A stretch of 64,000 nt of DNA from Vibrio bathopelagicus (GTDB taxonomy: Bacteria; Pseudomonadota; Gammaproteobacteria; Enterobacterales; Vibrionaceae), in NCBI RefSeq assembly GCF_014879975.1, contig NZ_CP062500.1:3100001-3164000 (forward strand), read 5' to 3'. This document shows, in pieces, positions 30,182-40,349 of this stretch (position 1 is the stretch's first letter; each line of letters begins with the position of its first letter). The position numbers and the translations under genes were made by a program. The notes beneath the pieces are model-generated. The model ran no database searches and was not told the DNA's origin. It saw nothing but the letters and a program-made list of their open reading frames with translations.

Positions 30182-31153
30182 TTATAGATCGTCGATGTAG
30201 CCTAACGAGCGAAGTGCACGCTCATCGTCAGCCCAACCAGACTTAACTTTAACCCAAGTCTCTAGGTAAACCTTACGACCGAATAGTTCTTCCATATCGA
30301 TACGAGCTTCACGACCAATTGTTTTGATCTTCTCGCCCGCTTTACCAATCACCATCTTCTTCTGACCAGTACGTTCAACAAGAATCAAAGCATTGATGTG
30401 GAAACCATCGTTATCTGGGTTGTAATCAAAACGCTCGATTTCAACCGTTACAGAGTAAGGTAGCTCTTCGCCTGTGAATCGCATCAGTTTTTCACGGATG
30501 ATTTCAGAGGCCATAAAGCGCTGTGAGCGATCCGTTACGTACTCTTCAGGGAAGTGGTGCGTCGCTTTTGGTAAAGAGTTACGAACGTGCTTGCGCAGTA
30601 CATCGATATTCTTACCTTGCTTCGCTGAAATTGGCACAACATCAAGGAAGTCCATCTTCTTAGACACTTCCATCATGTGTTGCATTACGTCGGTACGGTC
30701 TTGAACGTTGTCTACTTTGTTAATACAAAGGACAACTGGGAAATCTGTTTTTCTCAGCTTGTTCAATACCATTTCATCGTCGTCAGTCCAGTGAGTACCG
30801 TCAACAAGGAAAAATACTAGGTTCACATCGCTCAGTGAGCTGTTTGCCGCACGGTTCATCAAACGGTTGATTGCACGCTTTTCTTCGATGTGAAGTCCAG
30901 GAGTATCAACGTAGATCGCTTGGTAATCACCTTCAGTTTCTACGCCCATAATACGGTGACGTGTCGTCTGAGGTTTACGTGATGTGATCGAGATTTTCTG
31001 ACCCAAAATATGGTTCAGAAGCGTCGATTTACCTACGTTTGGTCGACCCACGATAGCGATGAAGCCACAGTGTTGGTTTTCCGGTAGGCCCGTTTTTTTG
31101 CTATCAGATGAAAAGAATGCATCGATATCGAAATCTTGATTGTTATCAGACAT
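30182..31153 (-). CDS. era: GTPase Era
   Basis: A 323-residue Era, which binds the 3' end of 16S rRNA and helps 30S assembly. G motifs: G1 [10 protein letters not shown]3 DTPG, G4 NKVD; the C-terminal KH domain ends with [15 protein letters not shown]. An acidic N-terminal extension of about 25 residues ([16 protein letters not shown]) is longer than in E. coli. The ATG overlaps the last eight bases of rnc. Confidence 0.98.
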   Translation of the reverse strand: MSDNNQDFDIDAFFSSDSKKTGLPENQHCGFIAIVGRPNVGKSTLLNHILGQKISITSRKPQTTRHRIMGVETEGDYQAIYVDTPGLHIEEKRAINRLMNRAANSSLSDVNLVFFLVDGTHWTDDDEMVLNKLRKTDFPVVLCINKVDNVQDRTDVMQHMMEVSKKMDFLDVVPISAKQGKNIDVLRKHVRNSLPKATHHFPEEYVTDRSQRFMASEIIREKLMRFTGEELPYSVTVEIERFDYNPDNDGFHINALILVERTGQKKMVIGKAGEKIKTIGREARIDMEELFGRKVYLETWVKVKSGWADDERALRSLGYIDDL

Positions 31154-31823
31154 TGCTTAGTTGCTCTAATGCTGTTTCAGCAGCCGCTTGTTCTGCCTTG
31201 CGGCGGCTAGTGCCTTTACCGATAACAGGTTTATCCACACCTGCCACTTCACACTCAACCGTAAACTCTTGGTTGTGTGCTTCACCTTTAATATTAGTCA
31301 CTGTGTAGACAGGTAGGGGATTTCTTCGACCTTGTAAAAACTCTTGTAAACGAGTTTTCGGATCTTTTTGAGATACACCAGGCTGAATAGACTCTAGGCG
31401 AGATTGGTACCAGCTTAAAATAATGCGGCGAACAACCTCAGTATCACTATCTAAATAGACAGCACCGATGATCGCTTCTACTGCATCCGCTAGAATAGAA
31501 TCACGACGGAAACCGCCACTCTTCAACTCACCTGGACCTAATTTTAAGTAATCTCCTAGTTCGAATTCACGACCTAGTTCTGCCAATGTATGACCACGTA
31601 CTAATGTTGCGCGCATGCGGCTCATATCACCTTCGTTTACCTTAGGGAAACGGTGGTAAAGATCATCAGCGATAACAAAACTTAAAATTGAATCGCCCAG
31701 AAACTCAAGACGTTCGTTGTGTTTACCTGCGGCGCTGCGGTGAGTCAGCGCCAGATGGATAAGATCGGCATCATTAAACTGATAGCCAATCTTTCTCTCT
31801 AGTTTATCAATTGGAGAATTCAT
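31146..31823 (-). CDS. rnc: Ribonuclease III
   Basis: A 225-residue RNase III that cuts double-stranded RNA in rRNA processing and mRNA decay. The catalytic signature [15 protein letters not shown] and a second acidic site ([15 protein letters not shown]) are present, and the last 70 residues are the dsRNA-binding domain. It overlaps era by eight bases and follows lepB by 26. In E. coli RNase III cuts its own operon leader; a long perfect hairpin upstream of lepB here is a candidate for the same control. Confidence 0.98.
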   Translation of the reverse strand: MNSPIDKLERKIGYQFNDADLIHLALTHRSAAGKHNERLEFLGDSILSFVIADDLYHRFPKVNEGDMSRMRATLVRGHTLAELGREFELGDYLKLGPGELKSGGFRRDSILADAVEAIIGAVYLDSDTEVVRRIILSWYQSRLESIQPGVSQKDPKTRLQEFLQGRRNPLPVYTVTNIKGEAHNQEFTVECEVAGVDKPVIGKGTSRRKAEQAAAETALEQLSNV

Positions 31824-31849
31824 GCTCTCTCGATGTGTTATGTGATCGA

Positions 31850-32746
31850 TTAGTGAATCCCACCGATGCGATTAAAACGCACACCAGTAGGAATCCATGT
31901 TGGAAGTACACTGTCTGAACCACGTTCGAATTCGAAGCTGATCCAAATAGCAACAGCCTTACCAACAAGGTTTGCTTCAGGGACAAAGCCCCAGTAACGG
32001 CTATCAGCACTGTTGTCACGGTTATCACCCATCACAAAGTATTGGCCTTCTGGAACGATCCACTCGTTAACACCATTGCGAGGTTGATATGCTTGCACAC
32101 GATCACGGCGTAATGGGTTAACTAAAATTTGGTGCTCTACATCTCCAAGCTGTTCGTTCAGCTGAATCAGAGGCACACCATCTTGAATAAATTGGCTTTC
32201 TTCAACATTACTTAGTTTCACTGGTTCACAGCTACTTGTACCCTTCGCTTGAATGCAGACCTCTTTGCGGCTGCTGTAGCGAATTGTGTCGCCAGGCATA
32301 CCAACAACACGTTTGATGTAGTCGATATTCGGCTGAGGTGGGTACTTAAATACGATTGAATCACCACGCTCTGGCTTGCCAGTTTCGACCAGTTGAGTGC
32401 GCCATACCGGGTCTTTAAGACCGTACGCGTACTTCTCTACTAAGATGAAATCACCAACCAAAAGAGTTGGCATCATCGAACCAGATGGGATTTGAAACGG
32501 TTCATAAATAAATGAACGCAAAACCAAAACAAATGCAATTACAGGGAAAATGGACACACTGTTCTCAACCCACCAAGGCTGAGCCGTAACTTTTGCGCTG
32601 GTTTCAGCGTCTAGGCCATTCGATTGTGCTTCAACGTCAGCCAGTTTTTGTTGGCGCTTCTTCGCCCACACAAACTTTTCCAACGCCCATACAATGCCGG
32701 TCACTAGAGTTACGATCACTAAGATAAGCGAAAATGTATTAGCCAT
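31850..32746 (-). CDS. lepB: Signal peptidase I
   Basis: A 298-residue LepB with two N-terminal membrane segments and a periplasmic catalytic domain. The Ser-Lys dyad is S90 in [10 protein letters not shown] and K145 in [11 protein letters not shown]; the [14 protein letters not shown] box is also intact. It removes signal peptides from exported preproteins. It lies between lepA and rnc, the standard order. Confidence 0.98.
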   Translation of the reverse strand: MANTFSLILVIVTLVTGIVWALEKFVWAKKRQQKLADVEAQSNGLDAETSAKVTAQPWWVENSVSIFPVIAFVLVLRSFIYEPFQIPSGSMMPTLLVGDFILVEKYAYGLKDPVWRTQLVETGKPERGDSIVFKYPPQPNIDYIKRVVGMPGDTIRYSSRKEVCIQAKGTSSCEPVKLSNVEESQFIQDGVPLIQLNEQLGDVEHQILVNPLRRDRVQAYQPRNGVNEWIVPEGQYFVMGDNRDNSADSRYWGFVPEANLVGKAVAIWISFEFERGSDSVLPTWIPTGVRFNRIGGIH

Positions 32747-32781
32747 TGATATCCCTTAAATTTCATTTCTTTAAAAATAAC

Positions 32782-32817
32782 GAAAGTGAAAGAGTAGCGA
32801 GCTACTCTTTCACTTTC
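32782..32817. repeat. 17-bp perfect hairpin between lepA and lepB
   Basis: GAAAGTGAAAGAGTAGC and its exact complement flank just two bases. In RNA the top pairs would open, leaving at least 15 bp of unbroken duplex. No long T run follows on the minus strand (GTTATTTTT comes five bases later), so it is not a classic terminator. It lies in the leader of lepB-rnc-era. Confidence 0.85.
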
Positions 32818-32843
32818 AATTATTCGTTTAACGCTGGATAAAG

Positions 32844-34637
32844 TTAATCTTTACCAACATGAAGAATCGCTAAGAATGCTTCTTGAGGCAGTTCAACGTT
32901 ACCGATCTGCTTCATACGCTTCTTACCTTCTTTTTGTTTCTTAAGAAGTTTCTTCTTACGACTGATATCACCACCGTAACATTTTGCGATTACGTTCTTA
33001 CGCAGTTGTTTCACTGTAGAACGAGCAATGATGTGGTTACCAATCGCTGCTTGAATCGCGATATCAAACATTTGACGAGGGATGAACTCTTTCATCTTCT
33101 CAACCAATAGACGACCACGAGACTGTGCAATATCTTTGTGCGTAATGATAGCCAGTGCGTCAACCGTTTCGCCATTAAGCAATACGTCTACACGAACCAT
33201 ATTCGACATTTCAAAACGTTGGAAGTTGTAATCCAGTGACGCATAGCCACGAGATGTTGATTTCAAACGGTCGAAGAAGTCTAGAACTACTTCTGCCATT
33301 GGCAGGTCGTAAGTCACAGCAACTTGCTTACCGTGATAAACCATATCAACTTGAACACCACGTTTTTCTACACATAAGGTAATTACGTTACCTAGGTAGT
33401 CAGACGGTACAAGGATATTACAACGAGCGATAGGCTCACGAATTTCTTCTACATCATTAGTCGCAGGCAGTTTAGCCGGGCTATCAACGTAAAGAATGCT
33501 GCCATCCGTTTTTACAACTTCGTACACTACGGTTGGTGCCGTTGTGATTAGGTCTAGATCGTATTCACGCTCTAAACGCTCTTGGATGATCTCCATGTGA
33601 AGCATTCCTAAGAAGCCACAACGGAAACCAAAGCCAAGTGCTGCTGAACTTTCTGGTTCGTAGAACAGTGATGCATCGTTCAGGCTTAGTTTGCCTAGTG
33701 CGTCACGGAAGTTTTCGTAGTCATCAGACGATACTGGGAATAGACCTGCGTATACCTGAGGCTTCACTTTTTGGAAACCAGGTAGACGTTCTGTGCTGCC
33801 GCCTTTTGCAAGCGTCAACGTATCACCAACAGGTGCGCCAAGGATGTCTTTAATACCACAAACAACCCAACCAACTTCGCCCGTATTTAGCTCAGTTGTG
33901 TCGATTTGCTTAGGTGTGAAGATACCTAGACGGTCAACACCCCAAACTTGGTCTGTCGACATTACTTTAATCTTGTCGTTCTTCTTCAACTTACCGTTCT
34001 TGATACGAACCAAAGAAACAACACCTAAGTAGTTATCGAACCAAGAGTCGATGATCAGCGCTTGTAGTGGCGCTTCTGGATCACCTTCCGGTGGTGGAAT
34101 AGCAGTTACGATGTTTTCAAGAACGTCGTCAACACCGATACCGGTTTTTGCAGAACAACGAGTCGCTTCCATCGCATCGATACCAACGATCTCTTCAATT
34201 TCTTCAGCAACACGTTCAGGTTCAGCAGCAGGTAAGTCAATCTTGTTCAAGATTGGCACTACTTCCAGTTCCATTTCGATCGCGGTGTAACAGTTTGCTA
34301 GAGTTTGTGCTTCAACACCTTGACCAGCATCCACAACCAATAGCGCGCCTTCACAAGCTGCTAGAGAACGAGATACTTCGTAAGAGAAATCTACGTGTCC
34401 TGGAGTGTCGATAAAGTTAAGTTGGTAAGTTTCACCATCTTTCGCTTTGTAATCTAAAGTCACACTCTGCGCTTTAATTGTAATACCACGCTCGCGTTCT
34501 ATATCCATAGAATCGAGGACTTGAGCTGCCATCTCACGTTCACTTAACCCTCCACAAACTTGGATTAAGCGGTCAGAAAGGGTCGACTTACCGTGGTCGA
34601 TGTGGGCGATAATCGAAAAATTACGAATGTGCTTCAT
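32844..34637 (-). CDS. lepA: Elongation factor 4 (LepA)
   Basis: A 597-residue translational GTPase. G motifs are clear: [32 protein letters not shown]; domains II, III and V of EF-G type follow, and the C-terminus is the LepA-specific domain ([25 protein letters not shown]). It acts on ribosomes during initiation and elongation stress. It stands between rseC and lepB. Confidence 0.99.
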   Translation of the reverse strand: MKHIRNFSIIAHIDHGKSTLSDRLIQVCGGLSEREMAAQVLDSMDIERERGITIKAQSVTLDYKAKDGETYQLNFIDTPGHVDFSYEVSRSLAACEGALLVVDAGQGVEAQTLANCYTAIEMELEVVPILNKIDLPAAEPERVAEEIEEIVGIDAMEATRCSAKTGIGVDDVLENIVTAIPPPEGDPEAPLQALIIDSWFDNYLGVVSLVRIKNGKLKKNDKIKVMSTDQVWGVDRLGIFTPKQIDTTELNTGEVGWVVCGIKDILGAPVGDTLTLAKGGSTERLPGFQKVKPQVYAGLFPVSSDDYENFRDALGKLSLNDASLFYEPESSAALGFGFRCGFLGMLHMEIIQERLEREYDLDLITTAPTVVYEVVKTDGSILYVDSPAKLPATNDVEEIREPIARCNILVPSDYLGNVITLCVEKRGVQVDMVYHGKQVAVTYDLPMAEVVLDFFDRLKSTSRGYASLDYNFQRFEMSNMVRVDVLLNGETVDALAIITHKDIAQSRGRLLVEKMKEFIPRQMFDIAIQAAIGNHIIARSTVKQLRKNVIAKCYGGDISRKKKLLKKQKEGKKRMKQIGNVELPQEAFLAILHVGKD

Positions 34638-34680
34638 AGGCTTGGTGTGACTAAACTCTTTGAATAGGGATAATAAGAAA

Positions 34681-34720
34681 GCCGCGACGCGTCCAATCTA
34701 CAGTCAGCATTGGTGGCGGC
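34681..34720 (-). terminator. Two-part stem-loop between rseC and lepA
   Basis: GCCGC/GCGGC outer pairs and CCAAT/ATTGG inner pairs, with unequal internal loops. On the minus strand TTTCTTATT follows. A weak terminator or attenuator shape. Confidence 0.4.
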
Positions 34721-34774
34721 ATTTCAATCAAGTTGGCAGATTCTACCCAATTTAAGGGCAAGAAGCATCATAAA

Positions 34775-35245
34775 TTAGACGAGAGGCTCGCCAAGGATTC
34801 GAATCAAGACGACTTCTTGCTTGGATTTGTCTTCCATAGGTTTGGCTAACCGCTTCGCTAAGGCAATACCACCAGCAGTAAACAGCGCAGCAGTTAAGAT
34901 AACAATGCCCTCGCCCCCTTGGAGTAAGGGTTGCAATAAGAGTTGTCCAAAACCAGCACCAATCATCAACATGAAAAGTGGAATGAGGTAAACAATCGCC
35001 GCCGACTGAAGTAGGCTTTTTTCTGGAAAGCCAATTTCTACGATTTGTCCTGCTTTAACTAAACTTTTGGTTTTAAGCTGCCAAAACAAAGATTTATTGC
35101 CGACAGCTTTAGTGACAATACCGGTTCCACAGCTTTTTTGAGAGGAACAGCTACTGCAACTGGTTTGTTGTTCGCAGCTCAGATGAACAAAAAATTGCTT
35201 ACCTTTTTGTTCGACTGAGCTGACGGTAGCAAGCGCGGTCATCAT
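34775..35245 (-). CDS. rseC: SoxR-reducing / sigma-E regulatory protein RseC
   Basis: A 156-residue inner-membrane protein with an N-terminal cysteine cluster (CEQQTSCSSCSSQKSCG) and two membrane helices (AAIVYLIPLFMLMIGAGF and GIVILTAALFTAGGIALA). RseC/RsxC-related proteins modulate SoxR and sigma-E signalling. The start is within the rseB stop region (ATGATG), pointing to coupling. It is the last gene of rpoE-rseA-rseB-rseC. Confidence 0.95.
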   Translation of the reverse strand: MMTALATVSSVEQKGKQFFVHLSCEQQTSCSSCSSQKSCGTGIVTKAVGNKSLFWQLKTKSLVKAGQIVEIGFPEKSLLQSAAIVYLIPLFMLMIGAGFGQLLLQPLLQGGEGIVILTAALFTAGGIALAKRLAKPMEDKSKQEVVLIRILGEPLV

Positions 35246-36204
35246 TGTGCTGGAACCGAATTAGCAAACTTGATCGATTGAGCAATGCGCTTAGCGGTTG
35301 CTGGCGGAATGTCACCCACAACAGAGATCTCGCGGTTTCCATTCACTAAACTATGTAACGTTCTGCGTCCTTGACGCACCAACTGACCTTTCAATGAATG
35401 TTCATCTTTATCGGCAACATACACCGAAAAACTGAATAGCCCATCACTGAACAGTTGGCTCTCAACCATTTTATTGGTTGCCGCCATTGGATAACGACTG
35501 AGTTCTTTTGACTTAAAACCTTCCGGAATCCAAGACACTTCCCAGTTCGTTTCACTCACTAAGCCTTCAGGTAATGACAATACTTTCGGCAGTTGAGCGC
35601 TATTCAAGCCCCCCATCGCCTCTGCAATTTTGTCATTCACCACGTAAGAAATAGTGCGGTACTGTTCGAGGACTTCACCGTCACGATCAAGAAGGTCGGC
35701 ACGTAACGGAAGACTGGTTTTTTCATCAACCCATACGACATAAGAATAGCGAAGCCCATCTTTCGGAACCACTCGCAATACTTGTGTGGTACTTCCAGCT
35801 TCACGAGCTCGACCAACTTTAACGAAATCGTAGTAGTCGTTGAGCGCGTCAATATCTCGGTTAATCATAGGAATGACAGGTGCAACCATACTGCCAGACT
35901 GGATAGTGAATGGTTCTGTACCCGGTTCTATATAGCTAACTTCGTTGCCACGTCGAATGACTTCGCGAACAGGGCCGCTTAAGTAAACAAGGTGTGCTAG
36001 TTGTTGGTCGTCGTTAACTGCATGACGATAAAGCAGAGGTTCAATACTGCTCTTCTTTATCAAAATATAGGAGAGTTCGTAATTTAGATGCTGACTGGCC
36101 TCGTTCATTTGATGCAATAACGCCTTTGCAGTAATTTCCTCTGCAAAGGCCGTTGGAGACATCAAGCTGAACAGTGTCAGTGCACTGACCAGGATTTTCT
36201 TCAT
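35242..36204 (-). CDS. rseB: Sigma-E factor regulatory protein RseB
   Basis: A 320-residue periplasmic protein with a cleavable signal (MKKILVSALTLFSLMSPTAFA) and the MucB/RseB fold: a LolA-like N-terminal domain and a smaller C-terminal domain. It binds the periplasmic part of RseA and shields it from DegS; lipopolysaccharide intermediates release it. Its ATG overlaps the rseA stop by four bases. Confidence 0.97.
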   Translation of the reverse strand: MKKILVSALTLFSLMSPTAFAEEITAKALLHQMNEASQHLNYELSYILIKKSSIEPLLYRHAVNDDQQLAHLVYLSGPVREVIRRGNEVSYIEPGTEPFTIQSGSMVAPVIPMINRDIDALNDYYDFVKVGRAREAGSTTQVLRVVPKDGLRYSYVVWVDEKTSLPLRADLLDRDGEVLEQYRTISYVVNDKIAEAMGGLNSAQLPKVLSLPEGLVSETNWEVSWIPEGFKSKELSRYPMAATNKMVESQLFSDGLFSFSVYVADKDEHSLKGQLVRQGRRTLHSLVNGNREISVVGDIPPATAKRIAQSIKFANSVPAQ

Positions 36205-36824
36205 TCAATGTCCGATTCTAGATGTGCATCTTGCATTGGCGATGCATCACTGTTTAATCTTAGCTGTAACTCATAATCTTCTAACAATGCATGAACGCGT
36301 TTGCGCTGCTCTTGCAAGTTAGCTTCAGATGCTGGTTTCTCAACAGAGTCACGCGTTAAGCTTACTGGTTCAGCAGAACCCGCAAACGGAATCGTCTGGA
36401 GTACTGGCAGCTGTTCTGGTGCTGCTGGGTCACTGCCACCATATTGTTGAACACCTAACACAACCGCTAGAGAAACACAGGCTGCAACAGCAACTTGTCC
36501 AAACTGTTGTAACCAAGCAGGAAGCTGGCGCTTCGCTTGCTGAGGTTTCGGTTGTTCTTCAATTGGAGCAACAACAGGTTCTACATTCACTTGGTGCAAG
36601 TTCGACATTGAACCGTGTGCTGGCTCGCTTTCAAGCGCAGCGGCAACACTGTTAGCAATGTTCCAACCTTGACTTTCTGGCGCATCCCCACGCATTACAT
36701 CACCAATTAAATGGTAATTCTGCCAGGTATCCATGCTTTCTTGATCAGACTCCAACTCTGCAATCAGAGCTTTGTCGATCATTTCTCCATCCATGAGTGT
36801 CGAAAGCTTTTCTTTATCAGCCAT
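36201..36824 (-). CDS. rseA: Anti-sigma-E factor RseA
   Basis: A 207-residue single-pass inner-membrane protein. The N-terminal cytoplasmic domain (MADKEKLSTLMDGE) binds sigma-E, a membrane helix lies at about 100-120 (VAVAACVSLAVVLGV), and the rest is periplasmic and binds RseB. Stress cleavage by DegS and RseP frees sigma-E. I prefer the ATG at 36824 with GGTGA upstream; an ATG 12 bases earlier is possible. Confidence 0.96.
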   Translation of the reverse strand: MADKEKLSTLMDGEMIDKALIAELESDQESMDTWQNYHLIGDVMRGDAPESQGWNIANSVAAALESEPAHGSMSNLHQVNVEPVVAPIEEQPKPQQAKRQLPAWLQQFGQVAVAACVSLAVVLGVQQYGGSDPAAPEQLPVLQTIPFAGSAEPVSLTRDSVEKPASEANLQEQRKRVHALLEDYELQLRLNSDASPMQDAHLESDIE

Positions 36825-36850
36825 TATTTTCACCATAATTATTACAAGTT

Positions 36851-37429
36851 CTAGCGTTGTAAAAGAGGTTTAATTTTCTTTTCCACTGCTTCACGAGCTC
36901 GGAAAATACGCGAACGTACGGTTCCTACAGGGCAATCCATTACTTCTGCAATCTCTTCGTAGCTCAAACCTTCGAGCTCACGCAGCGTCATTGCAGTTTT
37001 TAAGTCTTCTGGTAACGCTTCAATCGCACCAAAAACGACCTGTTTCAATTCTTTGGACAGCGTTAAGTTCTCAGGGTTCGATATTTCTTTTAACGCGCTG
37101 CCTGTTTCGTAATATTCTGCATCTTCTGCATCAACATCTGTTGCTGGCGGCCTACGGCTCTGAGCAACAATATGATTTTTAGCGGTGTTCACGGCAATTC
37201 GGTACAACCATGTATAGAAAGCACTTTCGCCACGAAAATTAGGTATCGCGCGGTAAGCTTTAATAAAAGCTTCTTGTGCTACATCAGGTACATCACCAGA
37301 ATTATTCACGTATCGAGAGATAAGGTTACAAACTTTATTTTGGTACTTAACCACTAGTAAGTTAAATGCCTGCTTATCTCCACTCTGCACTCGCTCAATC
37401 AACACTTGATCGGTTAGCTGCTCGTTCAT
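36851..37429 (-). CDS. rpoE: RNA polymerase sigma-E factor RpoE
   Basis: A 192-residue ECF sigma factor for envelope stress. Regions 2 (AFNLLVVKYQNKVCNLI, DVAQEAFIKAYRAIPNFRG) and 4 (LSYEEIAEVMDCPVGTVRSRIFRAREAV) are intact. It is the first gene of rpoE-rseA-rseB-rseC and has a sigma-E-type promoter about 100 bp upstream, so it should activate itself. Confidence 0.99.
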   Translation of the reverse strand: MNEQLTDQVLIERVQSGDKQAFNLLVVKYQNKVCNLISRYVNNSGDVPDVAQEAFIKAYRAIPNFRGESAFYTWLYRIAVNTAKNHIVAQSRRPPATDVDAEDAEYYETGSALKEISNPENLTLSKELKQVVFGAIEALPEDLKTAMTLRELEGLSYEEIAEVMDCPVGTVRSRIFRAREAVEKKIKPLLQR

Positions 37430-37818
37430 TCGAGCGGGTACTCCTATTGTTATAACCCTTACCTTCGCAGATATGGGTACTAATTATGCGAAATGTAGTA
37501 TTGACACCACCGTCTACAAGAGCACTATTGTGACTAAGCCAAATACTGAAAGTTCCAACTTTCTTAAAATTATTTGCCATTATTGTTTCACAATGTGATG
37601 TAATAAAAATAGCTATCCCTATTAATTTGGGGAAACTTGAGCAAAAGCAATGGTATTGAGCAATTAAATATTTCTAGATAGCTGTCTATATCTTGATTTT
37701 GCATAGCGTTTTAGGATGGCACTCCGGGGATTATAACAGTCTTACCCCAACTCCTAAAACAAGACAGAGTCAATTGAGAGTGGACAACTCTACTATAGCC
37801 CGGGATTTAATAAGTTTT
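37430..37818. other. Divergent rpoE-nadB intergenic region
   Basis: It holds the sigma-E-type rpoE promoter (37529-37556) and must hold the nadB promoter on the other strand. Short open frames extending into it from nadB show no coding character. No other clear site was seen. Confidence 0.6.
37529..37556 (-). promoter_or_regulatory. Sigma-E-type promoter for rpoE
   Basis: On the minus strand GGAACTT (37556-37550), a 16-bp spacer, and TCACA (37533-37529). The -35 box is a perfect match to the sigma-E consensus and spacing fits; the -10 matches TCTGA in three of five positions. It lies 100 bp before rpoE and fits the known self-activation of this operon. Confidence 0.75.
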
Positions 37819-39435
37819 ATGAACGCAAACCGTGAACATCAGTGTGATGTATTAGTGGTAGGAAGTGGTGCGGCAGGCTTGTCATTAGCCTTACGTGTAG
37901 CAGAACATGCAAAAGTAATTGTATTAAGCAAAGGACCACGTAGCGAAGGATCGACGTATTACGCACAAGGTGGTATTGCCGCGGTATTCGATGAATCAGA
38001 CAGTATTGAGTCTCACGTAGAAGATACTCAAATTGCTGGTGCTGGGCTATGTGAAGAAGATACAGTTCAATTCATTGCTGAAAATGCAAAAGAGTGTGTG
38101 CAGTGGCTAATTGATGGCGGTGTTCCATTTGATAAAGATGAGAACAGCACCGAAGGCCAACCTAAATATCACCTCACTCGTGAAGGTGGGCACAGCCACC
38201 GCAGAATTTTGCACGCTGCCGATGCAACTGGCATGGCGATGCAAACCTCACTACAAGACAACGTCAATAATCACCCCAACATCGAGATCTTTGAGCGTCA
38301 CAATGCGCTTGATTTGATCACTGAAGATAAAGTTGGTGGTTCAAAAGACAAGGTTATCGGTGCCTACATCTGGAACCGTAACCAAGAACACGTAGAAACC
38401 GTACGTGCTAAATTTGTGGTACTAGCAACTGGCGGCGCTTCCAAAGTTTATCAATACACTTCAAACCCTGATGTCTCTTCAGGTGATGGTATTGCTATCG
38501 CTTGGCGTGCAGGTTGTCGTGTCGCAAACCTCGAATTCAACCAATTCCACCCAACATGTCTATTCCACCCAGAAGCGCGTAACTTCCTTCTGACGGAAGC
38601 ATTGCGTGGTGAAGGCGCTTATTTACGTCGCCCTGATGGTTCAAGATTCATGAAAGACTTCGACGAGCGTGGTGAACTGGCTCCTCGTGATGTGGTTGCT
38701 CGCGCAATTGACTTCGAAATGAAGCGTTTAGGCGCAGACTGTATGTATGTAGACATCAGCCACAAGCCTGAAGAGTTCATTACAACGCATTTCCCAATGA
38801 TCCACACGCGTTTGATGGATTTGGGTATCGACATGACCAAAGAGCCGATCCCTATCGTACCGGCTGCGCACTACACTTGTGGTGGCGTTATGGTTAACCA
38901 ACAAGGTCAAACCGATCTCACTAACTTGTATGCGATTGGTGAAGTCAGCTACACGGGCCTGCATGGTGCGAACCGTATGGCTTCGAACTCACTACTTGAG
39001 TGTGTGGTGTATGCTTGGTCAGCGGCAAAAGATATTGTTGAGAACATCGACCAATCTCAACTGTGTGCAGAACTTCCAGCGTGGGATGAAAGCCAAGTCA
39101 CTAACAGTGATGAAGAGGTGATCATTCAACATAACTGGCACGAACTGCGCCTGTTTATGTGGGATTACATGGGGATCGTTCGAACTGATAAGCGCCTAGA
39201 ACGTGCATTGCGCCGTATTCAGATGCTGCAACAGGAAACACACGAGTATTACAGCTACTTTAAGGTTTCGAACAATCTGCTTGAACTGCGTAACTTATTA
39301 CAAGTAGCTGAATTGATGGTGCGTTGTGCGATGCAGCGTAAAGAGAGCCGAGGCCTACACTATACGCTGGATTACCCAGAGCTTGCAGAAGACAGCGGCC
39401 CAACCATTCTCACACCAGAGAGAAACCAATCATAA
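37819..39435 (+). CDS. nadB: L-aspartate oxidase
   Basis: A 538-residue flavoenzyme that oxidises L-aspartate to iminoaspartate, the first step of NAD synthesis. FAD motif [16 protein letters not shown], the [10 protein letters not shown] motif, HTAG-type HPTCLF and the C-terminal helical domain of the succinate dehydrogenase family are present. The start at 37819 gives the family N-terminus; 42 further upstream codons have no match. It is divergent from rpoE, as in E. coli, and convergent with ygfX-sdhE. Confidence 0.98.
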   Translation: MNANREHQCDVLVVGSGAAGLSLALRVAEHAKVIVLSKGPRSEGSTYYAQGGIAAVFDESDSIESHVEDTQIAGAGLCEEDTVQFIAENAKECVQWLIDGGVPFDKDENSTEGQPKYHLTREGGHSHRRILHAADATGMAMQTSLQDNVNNHPNIEIFERHNALDLITEDKVGGSKDKVIGAYIWNRNQEHVETVRAKFVVLATGGASKVYQYTSNPDVSSGDGIAIAWRAGCRVANLEFNQFHPTCLFHPEARNFLLTEALRGEGAYLRRPDGSRFMKDFDERGELAPRDVVARAIDFEMKRLGADCMYVDISHKPEEFITTHFPMIHTRLMDLGIDMTKEPIPIVPAAHYTCGGVMVNQQGQTDLTNLYAIGEVSYTGLHGANRMASNSLLECVVYAWSAAKDIVENIDQSQLCAELPAWDESQVTNSDEEVIIQHNWHELRLFMWDYMGIVRTDKRLERALRRIQMLQQETHEYYSYFKVSNNLLELRNLLQVAELMVRCAMQRKESRGLHYTLDYPELAEDSGPTILTPERNQS

Positions 39436-39487
39436 ACATTGGTTTAAAGTTATTAGCGACTTAGTGCGTTAACTAAAAGCAATCAAA

Positions 39488-39518
39488 TGAAAGGGAGCCA
39501 AGCGCTCTCTTTTCTTTT
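39488..39518 (+). terminator. Terminator after nadB
   Basis: AAAGGGAGC and GCTCTCTTT pair (one G-T) around CAAGC, followed by TTCTTTTAT. It ends the nadB transcript. Confidence 0.8.
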
Positions 39519-39545
39519 ATCTACGCTTTCTTTTTATTGGATGCT

Positions 39546-39974
39546 CTAGTTTATCTCTCGGGCTCGTTGTAGGTTTGCCAGAAAATGTCGATACTCACGC
39601 TCATTGCAACTATCTCGCCATAACAGTACCGAATGCCCACATTCAAAACTCAGCTTAACGAAAAATTGCGCCCAAACCTTATCGACAGTCTTGAGAACAT
39701 AATGTTGGTCATTCAATCTAACTTCCCCATCGAGCTTGTAATCGAAACAACCTTGAGCCGCATTAACCACAACCGTATCGGTTTTGAATAAAGAGATCAT
39801 GAGATGCAAACAGTAGAGACTGGCAACAAGAGGGATGGAAGAGAATACGATGAAAAACAAAAGGCACCCAAAAATAGTGCCTTTTGCAAATAATGCGGAA
39901 TATGAAGGGTTAAGCTGAAGCCTAACGAACCTTGCTGAGGTTATGTGCGACAATTTTATCAACCATTGATGCAT
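39546..39974 (-). CDS. ygfX: YgfX/CptA-like membrane protein
   Basis: A 142-residue protein with two adjacent membrane helices (about 32-67: GTIFGCLLFFIVFSSIPL and LVASLYCLHLMISLF) and a C-terminal soluble part, as in YgfX, which in E. coli affects cytoskeletal proteins and has been described as a toxin partner of YgfY. The only standard start overlaps sdhE by 53 bases; a later unusual start is possible because residues 1-20 do not look family-like. A perfect terminator-shaped hairpin lies inside its first membrane segment codons. It follows sdhE in the same direction. Confidence 0.7.
   Translation of the reverse strand: MHQWLIKLSHITSARFVRLQLNPSYSALFAKGTIFGCLLFFIVFSSIPLVASLYCLHLMISLFKTDTVVVNAAQGCFDYKLDGEVRLNDQHYVLKTVDKVWAQFFVKLSFECGHSVLLWRDSCNEREYRHFLANLQRAREIN
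39852..39886 (-). terminator. Terminator-shaped hairpin inside ygfX, just after sdhE
   Basis: CAAAAGGCAC and GTGCCTTTTG form a perfect 10-bp stem with a 9-nt loop, and on the minus strand TTTTTC follows one base region later. It begins 36 bp past the sdhE stop and lies in ygfX codons, so a fraction of transcripts may end here after sdhE. Confidence 0.6.
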
Positions 39975-40182
39975 GACCTAGGTTTTCACTGCGCCCGTGT
40001 CCCATCACCCAAGTAAACAGATCTGGGTCATCACACTCTAATAGAGAAACAAACTCTCGCTGTTCCTGCTCTTGCAATGAATCAAAACACTCTTCAAAAA
40101 ATGGCATGATGACTACATCAAGTTCTAACATGCCGCGACGGCAACCCCATTTAATTCGTGCTTTCTGCTCTGCAGTGTACAT
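39922..40182 (-). CDS. sdhE: FAD assembly factor SdhE
   Basis: An 86-residue all-helical protein with the conserved RGxxE motif (CRRGMLELD). SdhE (YgfY, CptB) promotes covalent FAD attachment to succinate dehydrogenase and fumarate reductase. It is divergent from ygfZ and sits near nadB, another member of the same flavoprotein superfamily, which is the common gammaproteobacterial arrangement. Confidence 0.93.
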   Translation of the reverse strand: MYTAEQKARIKWGCRRGMLELDVVIMPFFEECFDSLQEQEQREFVSLLECDDPDLFTWVMGHGRSENLGHASMVDKIVAHNLSKVR

Positions 40183-40349
40183 TGGCTATCCTCACCTATA
40201 ATTTTTCTTTCTCGGAGTGTAACAAGTCATACGCTCTGCAACTACTATGTGAGTCACAGTCCCTATCTAAGCTCACAAAAAAACCTAGGCTGACAAAGAA
40301 ACAGAACCGGATTAACATAGAGCCAAATAAAATTTTTAGGAAAGATAAA

